NCBI GenBank assembly: GCA_002427815.1
Contig: DIZF01000051.1
Span: forward strand, 1-28,512
Reading direction: 5' to 3'
Length of the DNA: 28,512 nucleotides
Source of the DNA: Ramlibacter tataouinensis
GTDB taxonomy: Bacteria > Pseudomonadota > Gammaproteobacteria > Burkholderiales > Burkholderiaceae_C
The notes beneath the pieces were generated by a model. The model made no database searches. It was not told the DNA's origin and saw only the letters and a list, made by a program, of their open reading frames with translations. This document shows, piece by piece, positions 8,174-16,452 of the stretch (position 1 is its first letter; each line of letters starts with the position of its first letter). A program made the position numbers and the translations under genes.

Positions 8174-9511
8174 GTGAAACCGGTCCTGGCCCTGGTGGGC
8201 CGTCCCAATGTCGGCAAGTCGACACTGTTCAACCGGCTGACCAAGTCGCGCGATGCGATCGTGGCCGATTTCGCCGGTCTCACCCGCGATCGCCACTACG
8301 GTAACGCCCGGCAGGGCAAGCACGAGTTCATCGTCATCGACACCGGCGGTTTCGAGCCGACCGCCGAGAGCGGCATCTACATGGAGATGGCCCGCCAGAC
8401 CCGGCAGGCGGTGGCCGAGGCCGATGTGGTCATCTTCGTGCTCGACGCCCGAGGCGGTCTGTCGGCGCAGGATCACGATATCGCCCGGTACCTGCGCAAG
8501 CTGGGCAAGCCCACGGTGCTGGCGGTGAACAAGGCCGAAGGGATGACCGAGGGCGTGCAGCTGACCGAGTTCTACGAGCTGGGCCTGGGCGAAGTGCACC
8601 CCATCTCGGCCGCGCACGGCCAGGGCATCCGCAGCCTGGTCGACGTCGCGCTGGCGCCGCTGAACCTGCCGGACGAGGACGAAGAGGGCGAGGACAGCGA
8701 CCCGGGCGTCATCAAGCTGGCGGTCGCCGGCCGCCCGAACGTGGGCAAGTCGACGCTGATCAATACCTGGCTGGGCGAAGAGCGCCTGGTGGCGTTCGAC
8801 CAGCCCGGCACCACCCGCGATGCGATCTCGGTGCCGTTCGAGCGGGGCGGGCAGAAGTTCGAGCTGATCGATACCGCCGGCCTGCGCCGCAAGGGCCGGG
8901 TGTTCGAGGCGATCGAGAAGTTCTCGGTGGTCAAGACGCTCCAGGCCATCGAATCGGCCAACGTCGTGCTGCTGTTGCTGGACGCCACCCAGGGGGTCAC
9001 CGACCAGGACGCGCACATCGCCGGCTTCATCCTGGAGAGCGGCCGTGCCGTGGTGCTGGCGGTGAACAAATGGGATGCGGTGGACGAGTACCAGCGCGAG
9101 CAGGTGCAGCGCCAGATCGAAACCCGGCTCCCGTTCCTGAAATTCGCGCCCGTCCATTTCATCTCGGCCATGAAGCGCCAGGGCCTGGGCCCGGTGTGGA
9201 CGTCGATCGGCCAGGCCCATCGGTCGGCCATGGTGAAGATGCCCACGCCGGTGCTCACCCGGCTGTTGCTGGAGGCGGTGCAGTTCCAGTCGCCCAAGCG
9301 GGCCGGCATGTTCCGGCCCAAGCTGCGCTATGCCCATCAGGGCGGTATGAATCCGCCCGTGATCATCGTGCACGGCAACTCGCTGGAGCATGTGACCGAG
9401 GCCTACAAGCGTTTCCTGGAAGGGCGGTTCCGCAAGGAATTCAACCTGATCGGCACGCCCTTGCGGATCGAAATGAAGAGTTCGCGCAACCCCTACGCCG
9501 ACAAGGAATGA
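8174..9511 (+). CDS. der: Ribosome biogenesis GTPase Der (EngA)
   Basis: Der is an essential double-GTPase for 50S subunit maturation. The 445-aa protein contains two G domains, each with GRPNVGKS (residues 9-16 and 186-193). Switch and G3 motifs are DTGGF and DTAGL, and the G4 motifs are NKAE and NKWD. An acidic linker (DEDEEGEDSD, about 167-176) joins the G domains, and a KH-like domain ends the protein (about 355-445). It starts with GTG at 8174, preceded by AGGTGA at 8162-8167. The G4 motif of the first domain reads NKAE rather than the usual NKxD, which is common in Der of this order. Confidence 0.96.
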   Translation: MKPVLALVGRPNVGKSTLFNRLTKSRDAIVADFAGLTRDRHYGNARQGKHEFIVIDTGGFEPTAESGIYMEMARQTRQAVAEADVVIFVLDARGGLSAQDHDIARYLRKLGKPTVLAVNKAEGMTEGVQLTEFYELGLGEVHPISAAHGQGIRSLVDVALAPLNLPDEDEEGEDSDPGVIKLAVAGRPNVGKSTLINTWLGEERLVAFDQPGTTRDAISVPFERGGQKFELIDTAGLRRKGRVFEAIEKFSVVKTLQAIESANVVLLLLDATQGVTDQDAHIAGFILESGRAVVLAVNKWDAVDEYQREQVQRQIETRLPFLKFAPVHFISAMKRQGLGPVWTSIGQAHRSAMVKMPTPVLTRLLLEAVQFQSPKRAGMFRPKLRYAHQGGMNPPVIIVHGNSLEHVTEAYKRFLEGRFRKEFNLIGTPLRIEMKSSRNPYADKE

Positions 9512-9543
9512 ACTGCCGGCGAGCCCGAGACGCACACCAATTT

Positions 9544-9589
9544 GGGGTGCCGCCCTTGAAGTAGCAAATTCCGCACCCAGCTGCGGTGC
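9544..9589 (+). other. Overlapping hairpins in the der-hfq gap
   Basis: CCGCA (9571-9575) pairs with TGCGG (9582-9586) across six bases, or GCACC (9573-9577) with GGTGC (9585-9589). GGGGTGC at 9544-9550 could instead pair with GCACCC at 9573-9578 or with GCACCCC at 9611-9617. No T-run follows, so a simple terminator is unlikely. If transcribed from der, the arms could form alternative structures. Confidence 0.3.
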
Positions 9590-9606
9590 TATCGGCTTCG
9601 GCCTAC

Positions 9607-9634
9607 TTGCGCACCCCACTTGCTGTGGTAAGGT
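9607..9634 (+). promoter_or_regulatory. Candidate sigma-70 promoter for hfq
   Basis: TTGCGC (9607-9612) and TAAGGT (9629-9634) are spaced by 16 bases and lie 45 bp before the hfq start. The hexamers match consensus moderately. This 167-bp gap is one of the few in the cluster long enough for an internal promoter. Confidence 0.4.
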
Positions 9635-9678
9635 GCAGTTTCCAACAACACTTCCGAACGCGGAACACGGAGAATATC

Positions 9679-9927
9679 GTGAGCAACAAAGGGCAGCTGC
9701 TACAAGACCCATTTCTCAATACCTTGCGTCGCGAGCATGTACCGGTGTCGATCTACCTCGTCAACGGCATCAAGTTGCAAGGACAAATTGAGTCTTTCGA
9801 CCAGTACGTTGTGCTCTTGCGCAACACGGTGACGCAGATGGTGTACAAGCACGCCATCTCCACGATCGTGCCCGGCCGGGCGGTGAACTTCACCACGGCC
9901 GAAAACCCCGAAGGCGGCGCGACCTGA
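9679..9927 (+). CDS. hfq: RNA chaperone Hfq
   Basis: Hfq is an Sm-like hexameric ring that pairs small RNAs with mRNAs. The protein is 82 aa from a GTG start at 9679, chosen because GGAGA (9669-9673) lies five bases upstream and the protein then opens SNKGQLLQDPFLNTLRRE like other Hfqs; the frame stays open upstream to 9586, but that extension is not Hfq-like. The Sm1 motif (IESFDQYVVLL, 37-47) and Sm2 motif (YKHAISTIVP, 56-65) are intact. The rim patch is RREH where E. coli has RRER, and Tyr43 replaces Phe. The tail is very short (about ten residues after the Sm core), so long C-terminal-tail functions are absent. Confidence 0.97.
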   Translation: MSNKGQLLQDPFLNTLRREHVPVSIYLVNGIKLQGQIESFDQYVVLLRNTVTQMVYKHAISTIVPGRAVNFTTAENPEGGAT

Positions 9928-9995
9928 AAGCCGCGCGCCGGGCAATGAACGGCAGCGCGGGTCCGTCCTAACCGATCCAGCCCCCGATCCCCGAC

Positions 9996-11174
9996 TTGAG
10001 TTTCTCCGAATCGCCCGCACGCCCCAGCGCTCCCGCCATCCTGGTGGGAGTCGACCTGGGCCTGCCGCATTTCGATGCCGAACTCGAAGAGCTGGGGCTG
10101 CTTGCGCAAACGGCAGGGCTGGAACCGGTGGCGCGCATCGTGTGCAAACGCAAGGCCCCCGATGCGGCGCTGTTCATCGGCAAGGGCAAGGCGGACGAGA
10201 TCAAGGCCCTGGCCGAGCAGACCGGTGCAACCGAAGTGCTGTTCGACCAGGCCCTGAGCCCGGCTCAGCAGCGCAATCTGGAACGCCACCTCGATCGGCC
10301 GGTCAACGACCGGACCTTGCTCATCCTTGAGATCTTCGCCCAGCGCGCCCGCAGCCACGAGGGCAAGCTGCAAGTCGAGCTGGCCCGGCTGCAGTACGTG
10401 AGCACACGGCTGGTGCGGCGGTGGTCGCACCTGGAGCGGCAGACCGGGGGCGCCGGCGTGCGCGGCGGACCGGGCGAAAAGCAGATCGAACTGGACCGCC
10501 GGATGATCGGCGACGCCATCAAGCGCACCCGCGAACGGCTCGAGAAGGTGAAGCGCCAGCGCCAGACCCAGCGCCGCCGACGCGAGCGGCAGGGCTCGTT
10601 CAATATTTCGCTGGTTGGCTACACCAACGCCGGCAAGACGACCTTGTTCAATGGACTGGTCAAGGCCCGTGCCTACGCGGCCAACCAGCTGTTCGCCACC
10701 CTGGACACCACCACCCGCCAGCTCTACCTCGGCGAGGCCGGTGGCACGGTGTCGCTGTCCGACACCGTGGGCTTCATCCGCGAACTGCCGCACGGCCTGA
10801 TCGACGCGTTCCAGGCCACCTTGCAGGAAGCAGCCGATGCCGACCTGCTGCTGCACGTGGTTGATGCCGCCAATCCCAATTACCCGGAGCAGATCGCCGA
10901 GGTGCAGCGCGTGCTGCACGAAATCGGCGCGTCCGACGTGCCGCAGCTGCTGGTGTTCAACAAGATCGACCTGCTGGACCCGAGCCAGCAGCCGCTGCAG
11001 GCCAGCGACCTGTTCGAGCTGGAGGGCGTCCAGGTGCCGCGGGTGTTCGTCAGTGGGCGTACGTCGGCGGGCCTGCCGGCGCTGCGCCAGCAATTGGCGC
11101 AGCAATTGAGCCAGCGCAACGCCCAGGCGCTGCCCCTGGACCATAAACCTGAAATCCGCGAGACATTCGTCTGA
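9996..11174 (+). CDS. hflX: Ribosome-rescue GTPase HflX
   Basis: HflX binds the 50S subunit and splits stalled ribosomes, notably after heat stress. The 392-aa protein has the HflX N-terminal domain (about 15-115). The family motif GGAGVRGGPGE (151-161) precedes a basic coiled coil (175-200). The TrmE/Obg-like G domain follows, with GYTNAGKT (208-215), DTVGF and NKID motifs. The start is uncertain. TTG 9996 is the first possible initiator after an in-frame stop (9969-9971), it lacks a clear Shine-Dalgarno, and the next option (GTG 10044) would remove 16 residues. The neighbours hfq, hflK and hflC repeat the E. coli cluster. Confidence 0.94.
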   Translation: MSFSESPARPSAPAILVGVDLGLPHFDAELEELGLLAQTAGLEPVARIVCKRKAPDAALFIGKGKADEIKALAEQTGATEVLFDQALSPAQQRNLERHLDRPVNDRTLLILEIFAQRARSHEGKLQVELARLQYVSTRLVRRWSHLERQTGGAGVRGGPGEKQIELDRRMIGDAIKRTRERLEKVKRQRQTQRRRRERQGSFNISLVGYTNAGKTTLFNGLVKARAYAANQLFATLDTTTRQLYLGEAGGTVSLSDTVGFIRELPHGLIDAFQATLQEAADADLLLHVVDAANPNYPEQIAEVQRVLHEIGASDVPQLLVFNKIDLLDPSQQPLQASDLFELEGVQVPRVFVSGRTSAGLPALRQQLAQQLSQRNAQALPLDHKPEIRETFV

Positions 11175-11215
11175 TTGGGCACAATGCGGCTGCCACCACA
11201 ACGAGACCTGAGCGC

Positions 11216-12568
11216 ATGAACCTCCATTTACGCAGCCTGCCCTGGGCCGGGCTGAAAGGCCGGATCAGGGGCATGTTCAACCTGAACGACCCGCGCTGGG
11301 GTCGTGGCGACGAGAAGCAGTCCGAAAGCAACAAGCCCGATCCGCAAAAACCCGAGGGCAACGGCAATCGCGGCCCCAACCAGGGCCCACCGGACCTGGA
11401 CGAACTCTGGCGCGACTTCAACCGCAAGTTGGGGGGGCTGTTCGGCGGCAAGGGGCGGCGTCCGGGCGGCGGCGGTGGCGGGGGCTTCGGCGGTGGCAAT
11501 TTCCATCCGGACATGAAAAGCGCCGGTGTCGGCGCCGGGCTGGTGCTGCTGGTGGTGTTCGTCATCTGGATGGGCACCGGCATCTTCATCGTGCAGGAAG
11601 GCCAGCAGGCCGTCATCACCCGCTTTGGCCGCTACCACTCCACCTTGGGCGCCGGTTTCAATTACCGGCTGCCTTATCCCATCGAGCGGCAGGAGACCGT
11701 GTACGTCACCCAGATCCGCTCGGTCGACGTCGGCCGGGACACCATCATCAAGACCACCGGCCTGCGCGAATCGGCCATGCTGACCGAGGACGAGAACATC
11801 GTCGAGATCAAGTTCGCGGTGCAGTACCGGCTGAACGATGCCCGGGCCTACCTGTTCGAGAGCAAGAATCCCAACGACGCCGTGGTGCAGACCGCCGAAA
11901 CGGCGGTGCGCGAGGTGGTCGGCAAGATGCGCATGGACGCGGCGCTGTCCGATGAGCGCGACCAGATCGGGCCGCGCGTGCGCACGCTGATGCAATCCAT
12001 GCTGGACCGCTACAAGGTCGGCATCGAGGTGGTCGGCATCAACCTGCAGCAAAGCGGCGTGCGGCCGCCCGAGCAGGTGCAGGCGGCTTTCGACGACGTG
12101 CTCAAGGCCGGCCAGGAGCGCGAGCGGGCCAAGAACGAAGCGCAGGCCTATGCCAACGACGTGATTCCGCGGGCGGTGGGGTCGGCCTCGCGCCTGACCC
12201 AGGAAGCCGATGGCTACAAGTCCAGGATTGTGGCCCAGGCCCAGGGCGATGCACAGCGTTTCAAGTCGGTCCTCGCCGAGTACCAGCGCGCACCGCAGGT
12301 CACGCGCGATCGCATGTATCTGGAGACCATGCAGCAGATCTACAGCAGCGTCACCAAGGTCCTGGTGGAATCGCGCCAGGGCAGCAACCTGCTGTACCTT
12401 CCGCTCGACAAGATCCTGCAGCAGGCGGCCCAGAGCGGGGCCGCCGTCGCCACCGAGCCGTCGGCGGCGGCCGCGACACCCGCGCAATCGCCGGCCGCCC
12501 CCTCCGGCGCCGGCGGCGACTCGCGCGCGCGTGACAACGCGCGCACTCGCGAGCGCGAAACGCGCTAA
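11216..12568 (+). CDS. hflK: FtsH protease modulator HflK
   Basis: HflK and HflC form a membrane cage around FtsH and restrain its proteolysis of membrane proteins. The 450-aa protein has a hydrophilic N-terminus containing a Gly-rich run (81-94). One TM helix lies at about 103-125, followed by the SPFH/band-7 domain (about 125-330) starting EGQQAVITRFGRY. A coiled-coil segment (about 300-350) and a low-complexity Ala/Pro/Arg tail follow. Start choice is open. ATG 11216 has a weak ribosome site. ATG 11273 would begin MFNLNDPRWGRG, which is where many HflK proteins start, but its G-run is too close. The hflC gene follows after 18 bp. Confidence 0.94.
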   Translation: MNLHLRSLPWAGLKGRIRGMFNLNDPRWGRGDEKQSESNKPDPQKPEGNGNRGPNQGPPDLDELWRDFNRKLGGLFGGKGRRPGGGGGGGFGGGNFHPDMKSAGVGAGLVLLVVFVIWMGTGIFIVQEGQQAVITRFGRYHSTLGAGFNYRLPYPIERQETVYVTQIRSVDVGRDTIIKTTGLRESAMLTEDENIVEIKFAVQYRLNDARAYLFESKNPNDAVVQTAETAVREVVGKMRMDAALSDERDQIGPRVRTLMQSMLDRYKVGIEVVGINLQQSGVRPPEQVQAAFDDVLKAGQERERAKNEAQAYANDVIPRAVGSASRLTQEADGYKSRIVAQAQGDAQRFKSVLAEYQRAPQVTRDRMYLETMQQIYSSVTKVLVESRQGSNLLYLPLDKILQQAAQSGAAVATEPSAAAATPAQSPAAPSGAGGDSRARDNARTRERETR

Positions 12569-12586
12569 GCCCTGCGAGGAAACAAG

Positions 12587-13489
12587 ATGAACAAAATCGG
12601 ATTTATCGTCACGACGGCCCTGGTGGCGCTCGCGCTGCTCAGCTCGACGCTCTTCGTGGTCGACCAGCGGCAGTTCGGCGTGGTCTATGCCCTCGGTCAG
12701 ATCAAGGAAGTGATCACCGAGCCGGGCCTGAACTTCAAGCTGCCGCCGCCGTTCCAGAACGTGAGCTACATCGACAAGCGCCTGCTGACACTGGACAGCC
12801 CCGACACCGAGCCGATGCTGACGCTGGAGAAGCAGCGCGTGGTGATCGACTGGTTCGTGCGCTGGCGCATCACCGAGCCGTCGCAGTACATCCGCAACGT
12901 GGGACTGGACGAAGCGGCCGGCGCCAACCAGCTCAATCGGGTCGTGCGCAACGCGTTCCAGGAAGAGGTCAACCGCTTCACGGTGCGCGAGCTGCTCTCG
13001 ACCAAGCGCGACCAGGTGATGTCCGACGTCAAGCGCGAGGTGCTGCAGGCGGTCAAGGGCGCCAAGCCCTGGGGCATCGACGTCGTCGATGTGCGCATCA
13101 CGCGGGTCGACTATGTGGAGGCCATCACCGAATCGGTCTACCGGCGCATGGAAGCCGAGCGCAAGCGCGTGGCCAACGAATTGCGTTCGACCGGCGCGGC
13201 CGAGGGTGAAAAAATCCGGGCCGATGCCGACCGCCAGCGCGAGGTCACCATCGCCAATGCCTACCGCGACGCGCAGAAGATCAAGGGCGAGGGCGACGGC
13301 CAGGCAGCGGCGATCTATGGCGAGGCCTTCGGCCGCGACGCGCAATTCGCCCAGTTCTACCGCAGCCTGGATGCCTACAAGGCCACCTTCAACAAGAAAG
13401 CGGATGTGATGGTGCTCGACCCGGCCAATTCCGAGTTCTTCAAGGCGTTCCGCGGCAGCGGCGCCACGGCCGCGCCGGCGAAGAAGTAG
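12587..13489 (+). CDS. hflC: FtsH protease modulator HflC
   Basis: HflC is the partner of HflK in the complex that modulates FtsH. The 300-aa protein has an N-terminal signal-anchor helix (about 5-23) and a band-7/SPFH domain beginning VVDQRQFGVVYALGQ. The conserved EEVNRFTVRELLS segment and a charged helical region (about 185-240) follow, and it ends with the usual SEFFKAFRG near the C-terminus. A clear GAGGAAA ribosome site lies about six bases upstream of the ATG. The DUF2065 gene begins three bases after the stop. Confidence 0.95.
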   Translation: MNKIGFIVTTALVALALLSSTLFVVDQRQFGVVYALGQIKEVITEPGLNFKLPPPFQNVSYIDKRLLTLDSPDTEPMLTLEKQRVVIDWFVRWRITEPSQYIRNVGLDEAAGANQLNRVVRNAFQEEVNRFTVRELLSTKRDQVMSDVKREVLQAVKGAKPWGIDVVDVRITRVDYVEAITESVYRRMEAERKRVANELRSTGAAEGEKIRADADRQREVTIANAYRDAQKIKGEGDGQAAAIYGEAFGRDAQFAQFYRSLDAYKATFNKKADVMVLDPANSEFFKAFRGSGATAAPAKK

Positions 13490-13492
13490 GCT

Positions 13493-13681
13493 TTGGAAAG
13501 CGATACCATCTGGATGGCCCTGGGCCTGGTGCTGGTGTTCGAGGGGCTCTTTCCCTTCGTGTCGCCGGGGGGCTGGCGCCGCACCTTCACGCGGGTGCTG
13601 GAGCTGCAGAACGGGCAACTGCGCTTCTTCGGCCTGTGCAGCATTCTGGCGGGCCTCGCGCTGCTCTGGTTCGCCTCCTAG
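13493..13681 (+). CDS. DUF2065 (YjeT-like) small membrane protein
   Basis: This is a 62-aa protein with two predicted TM helices (about 6-22 and 44-60) around a short basic loop (WRRTFTRVLELQNGQLRFFG), the layout of DUF2065/YjeT. Its function is unknown. In E. coli yjeT also sits between hflC and purA, so the position supports the call. The start is probably TTG 13493, giving MESDTIWMALGL. An internal ATG seven codons later is the alternative. No strong Shine-Dalgarno is visible, so translation may depend on hflC. Confidence 0.85.
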   Translation: MESDTIWMALGLVLVFEGLFPFVSPGGWRRTFTRVLELQNGQLRFFGLCSILAGLALLWFAS

Positions 13682-13690
13682 GCTTGGGGG

Positions 13691-13754
13691 CGCCCTGGCC
13701 GCTCCTTGTTCCCATTCCCATGGGAGCCCAGCGCGGCAACGGCACGCCAGGGCG
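13691..13754. repeat. 9-bp inverted repeat enclosing a 10-bp palindrome
   Basis: CGCCCTGGC (13691-13699) and GCCAGGGCG (13746-13754) are perfect complements 46 bases apart. Between them lies the palindrome TCCCATGGGA (13716-13725). This occupies the DUF2065-hisZ gap. There is no T-run, so a Rho-independent terminator is not supported. Confidence 0.45.
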
Positions 13755-13815
13755 GGATCCGCAGCTCTGTGGGGCAGACGTCAGCAATTGCGTCGGGCCC
13801 TCGCCGTCGGGCCGG

Positions 13816-13835
13816 TAAAATACTGTTTTTAACAG
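13816..13835 (+). promoter_or_regulatory. TAAAAT box and CTGTT/AACAG inverted repeat before hisZ
   Basis: TAAAAT at 13816-13821 resembles a -10 element 26 bp before hisZ. It is followed by CTGTT (13823-13827), TTT and AACAG (13831-13835), a five-base inverted repeat that would overlap the transcription start. No -35 is clear (TTGCGT at 13788 is 22 bases away). The spacing is too short for a LexA box. Confidence 0.3.
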
Positions 13836-13847
13836 CCACCCCTTCAC

Positions 13848-15014
13848 ATGTCCGCCTGGGTCCTCCCGGATCACATCGCCGATGTATTGCCTTCCGAGGC
13901 CCGGCACATCGAAGAACTCCGCCGCGAATTGCTCGATACGGCCAGCGGGTACGGCTACGAGCTGGTGATGCCGCCGCTGCTCGAGCACCTGGAGTCCTTG
14001 CTCACCGGCACCGGCGAGGCGCTGGACCTGCAGACCTTCAAGCTGGTCGATCAGCTTTCGGGCCGCATGATGGGTCTGCGCGCCGACACCACACCGCAGG
14101 TGGCTCGCATCGACGCCCACCTGCTCAATCGCCAGGGGGTCGCGCGCCTGTGCTACTGCGGGCCGGTGCTGCACACCCGCCCGGACCGGCCCCATGCCAC
14201 GCGCGAGCCCCTGCAGTTCGGGGCCGAGATCTACGGCCATGCCGGCCTCGAGGCCGACCTCGAAGCGCTGCTGCTGGCGCTGGACTGCCTCAAGGCCACG
14301 CAGGTGGGCCCGCTCACCGTCGACATGGCCGACGCCCGCATCGTGCGTTCGCTGCTGGCCGGCACTGCGCTCGACGCGACGGCGCTGGCCCGGGTGCACG
14401 CCGCGCTGGCGGCCAAGGATTCGAGTGAGCTGGCCCTGCTGGCCCGGGACTTGCCGGCGGCCGTGCGCGAAGGTCTGCTGGCGCTGGTGTCGCTCTACGG
14501 CGACGCGGCGGTGCTGGCTGAAGCCCAAAAACACCTGCCTGGCTTGCCGGCCTTGCGCGAGGCCCTGGCCAATCTGAAGTGGCTGGCGGGCCACCTCCAG
14601 GGCGCCAAGGCCAGCTTCGACCTGGCCGACCTGCGCGGCTACGCTTATTACAGCGGCGCCCGCTTCTCCATCTACACGCCTGGCGCCAGCGACGCGCTGG
14701 TGCGCGGCGGCCGCTACGACGAAGTCGGCGCGGTGTTCGGCCGCAACCGGCCGGCGGTGGGCTTCAGCCTGGATGTCAAGGAGCTGGTCGCCGTGGCGGC
14801 CGCCCGGCCTCTCAGGGCCGCCATCCGTGCGCCGTGGCTGGACAGCGGCAAGGACGCGGCCGCGTTGCGCGCCGCCATCGCCTCGCTGCGCAGCCGCGGC
14901 GAAATCGTGGTCTGCGTGCTGCCCGGCCACGAGAGCGAAGTGGACGAATTCCAATGCGACCGCGAACTGGCGCTGGGCGCTGGCGCCGGCCAATGGGTCG
15001 TCAAGACCTTATAG
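13848..15014 (+). CDS. hisZ: ATP phosphoribosyltransferase regulatory subunit HisZ
   Basis: HisZ is a catalytically inactive histidyl-tRNA synthetase paralogue. It joins the short-form HisG to make active, histidine-inhibited ATP phosphoribosyltransferase, the first step of histidine synthesis. The 388-aa protein keeps class II synthetase-fold motifs (GLRADTTPQVAR at 76-87; LRGYAYYSGARFSIY near 262-276; RGGRYDEVG near 286). It lacks the RGLDYY signature and the anticodon-binding domain seen in the true hisS of this window. Placement upstream of purA rather than in a his operon is usual for Burkholderiales. Translation starts at ATG 13848 with a weak ribosome site; the purA ATG follows 26 bp after the stop. 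Confidence 0.95.
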   Translation: MSAWVLPDHIADVLPSEARHIEELRRELLDTASGYGYELVMPPLLEHLESLLTGTGEALDLQTFKLVDQLSGRMMGLRADTTPQVARIDAHLLNRQGVARLCYCGPVLHTRPDRPHATREPLQFGAEIYGHAGLEADLEALLLALDCLKATQVGPLTVDMADARIVRSLLAGTALDATALARVHAALAAKDSSELALLARDLPAAVREGLLALVSLYGDAAVLAEAQKHLPGLPALREALANLKWLAGHLQGAKASFDLADLRGYAYYSGARFSIYTPGASDALVRGGRYDEVGAVFGRNRPAVGFSLDVKELVAVAAARPLRAAIRAPWLDSGKDAAALRAAIASLRSRGEIVVCVLPGHESEVDEFQCDRELALGAGAGQWVVKTL

Positions 15015-15040
15015 ATTTCTTACTTTCCGGAAGCAATGCG

Positions 15041-16369
15041 ATGACGAAGACAAAGGGCCGTAACGTGGTCGTGGTCGGCACCCAGTGGGGCGACGAGGGC
15101 AAGGGCAAGCTGGTCGACTGGCTGACCGAAATGGCGCAGGGCGTGGTGCGTTTCCAGGGCGGCCACAATGCCGGCCACACGCTGGTGATCAACGGCGTCA
15201 AGACCGCGCTGCATCTGATCCCCAGCGGCATCATGCGCCCCGGCGTGAAGTGCTACATCGGCAACGGCGTGGTGCTTTCGGCGGCCAAGCTGTTCGAGGA
15301 AATCGCCGGCCTGGAAAAGGCCGGGGTCGAGGTCCGCTCGCGCCTTCGCATCAGCGAAGCCTGCCCGCTGATCCTGCCTTTCCACGCAGCGATCGACGTG
15401 GCGCGCGAAACCCTGCGCGAGCAGGGCGGCAGCGAAAAGATCGGGACCACCGGTCGCGGCATCGGCCCGGCCTACGAGGACAAGATCGCCCGCCGGGCCC
15501 TGCGCGTGCAGGACCTGAAGCACCCCCAGCGTTTTGGCGAGAAGCTGAAAGTCGTGCTGGATCTGCACAACTTCATCCTGACCAAATACCTCAACGCGCC
15601 CGCAGTCGACTACCAGGCGGTGTTCGATGAGGCGATGCGGCACGCGGAATTGCTCAAGCCGATGATGGCCGACGTCTCGCGCGAACTGAACGAAGCGCAC
15701 CTGCACGGCGACAACCTCCTGTTCGAGGGCGCGCAGGGCACGCTGCTGGACGTGGACCATGGCACCTATCCCTATGTCACCTCCAGCAACTGCGTGGCCG
15801 GCAATGCCGCCGCCGGTGCCGGCATCGGCCCGGGCCTGCTGCATTACATCCTGGGCATCACCAAGGCCTACGTCACCCGGGTGGGCGGCGGGCCGTTCCC
15901 GACCGAACTCGAGTGGGAAAAGCCCGGCACGCCGGGCTATCACATGTCCACGGTGGGCGCCGAGACCGGCGTGACCACGGGCCGCAGCCGGCGTTGCGGC
16001 TGGTTCGACGCCGCGCTGCTGAAGCGAAGCGCGCAGGTCAACGGCCTGTCGGGTCTGTGCATCACCAAGCTGGACGTGCTGGACGGCCTCAAGGAGCTGC
16101 AACTGTGCACCGGCTACGAGCTCGACGGCGAGCACACCGACATCCTGCCGATCGGCGCCGATGAAATCGCGCGTTGCAAGCCGGTCTACGAAACCATGGA
16201 AGGCTGGAGTCAGAGTACCGTGGGCGTGACGAAGTACGACAAGCTTCCGGTCAATGCGCGGCTGTACCTGCAGCGGATCGAACAGGTCACCGGTGTGCCC
16301 ATCGCGATCATCTCGACCGGGGCGGATCGCGAGCAGACCATCATGATGCAGCATCCTTATCTGGCCTGA
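15041..16369 (+). CDS. purA: Adenylosuccinate synthetase
   Basis: PurA joins IMP and aspartate with GTP to form adenylosuccinate, the first committed step to AMP. The 442-aa protein has the P-loop-like GDEGKGK (17-23, catalytic Asp18) and GHNAGHT (41-47, catalytic His46). The IMP-binding TTGRGIGPAYEDK follows, then GVTTGRSRRCGW near the active site and the guanine-binding TKLDVLDG. ATG 15041 was chosen because the protein then opens with the conserved NVVVVGTQWGDEG strand and GGAAG lies seven bases upstream. The frame is open far upstream through hisZ, but that part is a shadow. Confidence 0.97.
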   Translation: MTKTKGRNVVVVGTQWGDEGKGKLVDWLTEMAQGVVRFQGGHNAGHTLVINGVKTALHLIPSGIMRPGVKCYIGNGVVLSAAKLFEEIAGLEKAGVEVRSRLRISEACPLILPFHAAIDVARETLREQGGSEKIGTTGRGIGPAYEDKIARRALRVQDLKHPQRFGEKLKVVLDLHNFILTKYLNAPAVDYQAVFDEAMRHAELLKPMMADVSRELNEAHLHGDNLLFEGAQGTLLDVDHGTYPYVTSSNCVAGNAAAGAGIGPGLLHYILGITKAYVTRVGGGPFPTELEWEKPGTPGYHMSTVGAETGVTTGRSRRCGWFDAALLKRSAQVNGLSGLCITKLDVLDGLKELQLCTGYELDGEHTDILPIGADEIARCKPVYETMEGWSQSTVGVTKYDKLPVNARLYLQRIEQVTGVPIAIISTGADREQTIMMQHPYLA

Positions 16370-16452
16370 AAGCCCGTGCGCTGGCGGCCGCTGCCGCAGC
16401 GCTGCCTGCCGGCGGCGCTCCAGGTTTCTTGGATACGTTTTGGAGTGACCGA

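Noticed and set aside
11228..13618. A 796-codon minus-strand frame antisense to hflK and hflC
   Set aside because: It is the complement of two well-supported genes and contains no domain or signal of its own.
13823..13835. CTGTT-TTT-AACAG considered as a LexA (SOS) box
   Set aside because: A LexA box needs CTGT and ACAG separated by eight bases; here only five lie between them.
13848..15014. hisZ considered as a second histidyl-tRNA synthetase
   Set aside because: It lacks the RGLDYY signature and the C-terminal anticodon-binding domain, both present in the real hisS at 4972-6255.
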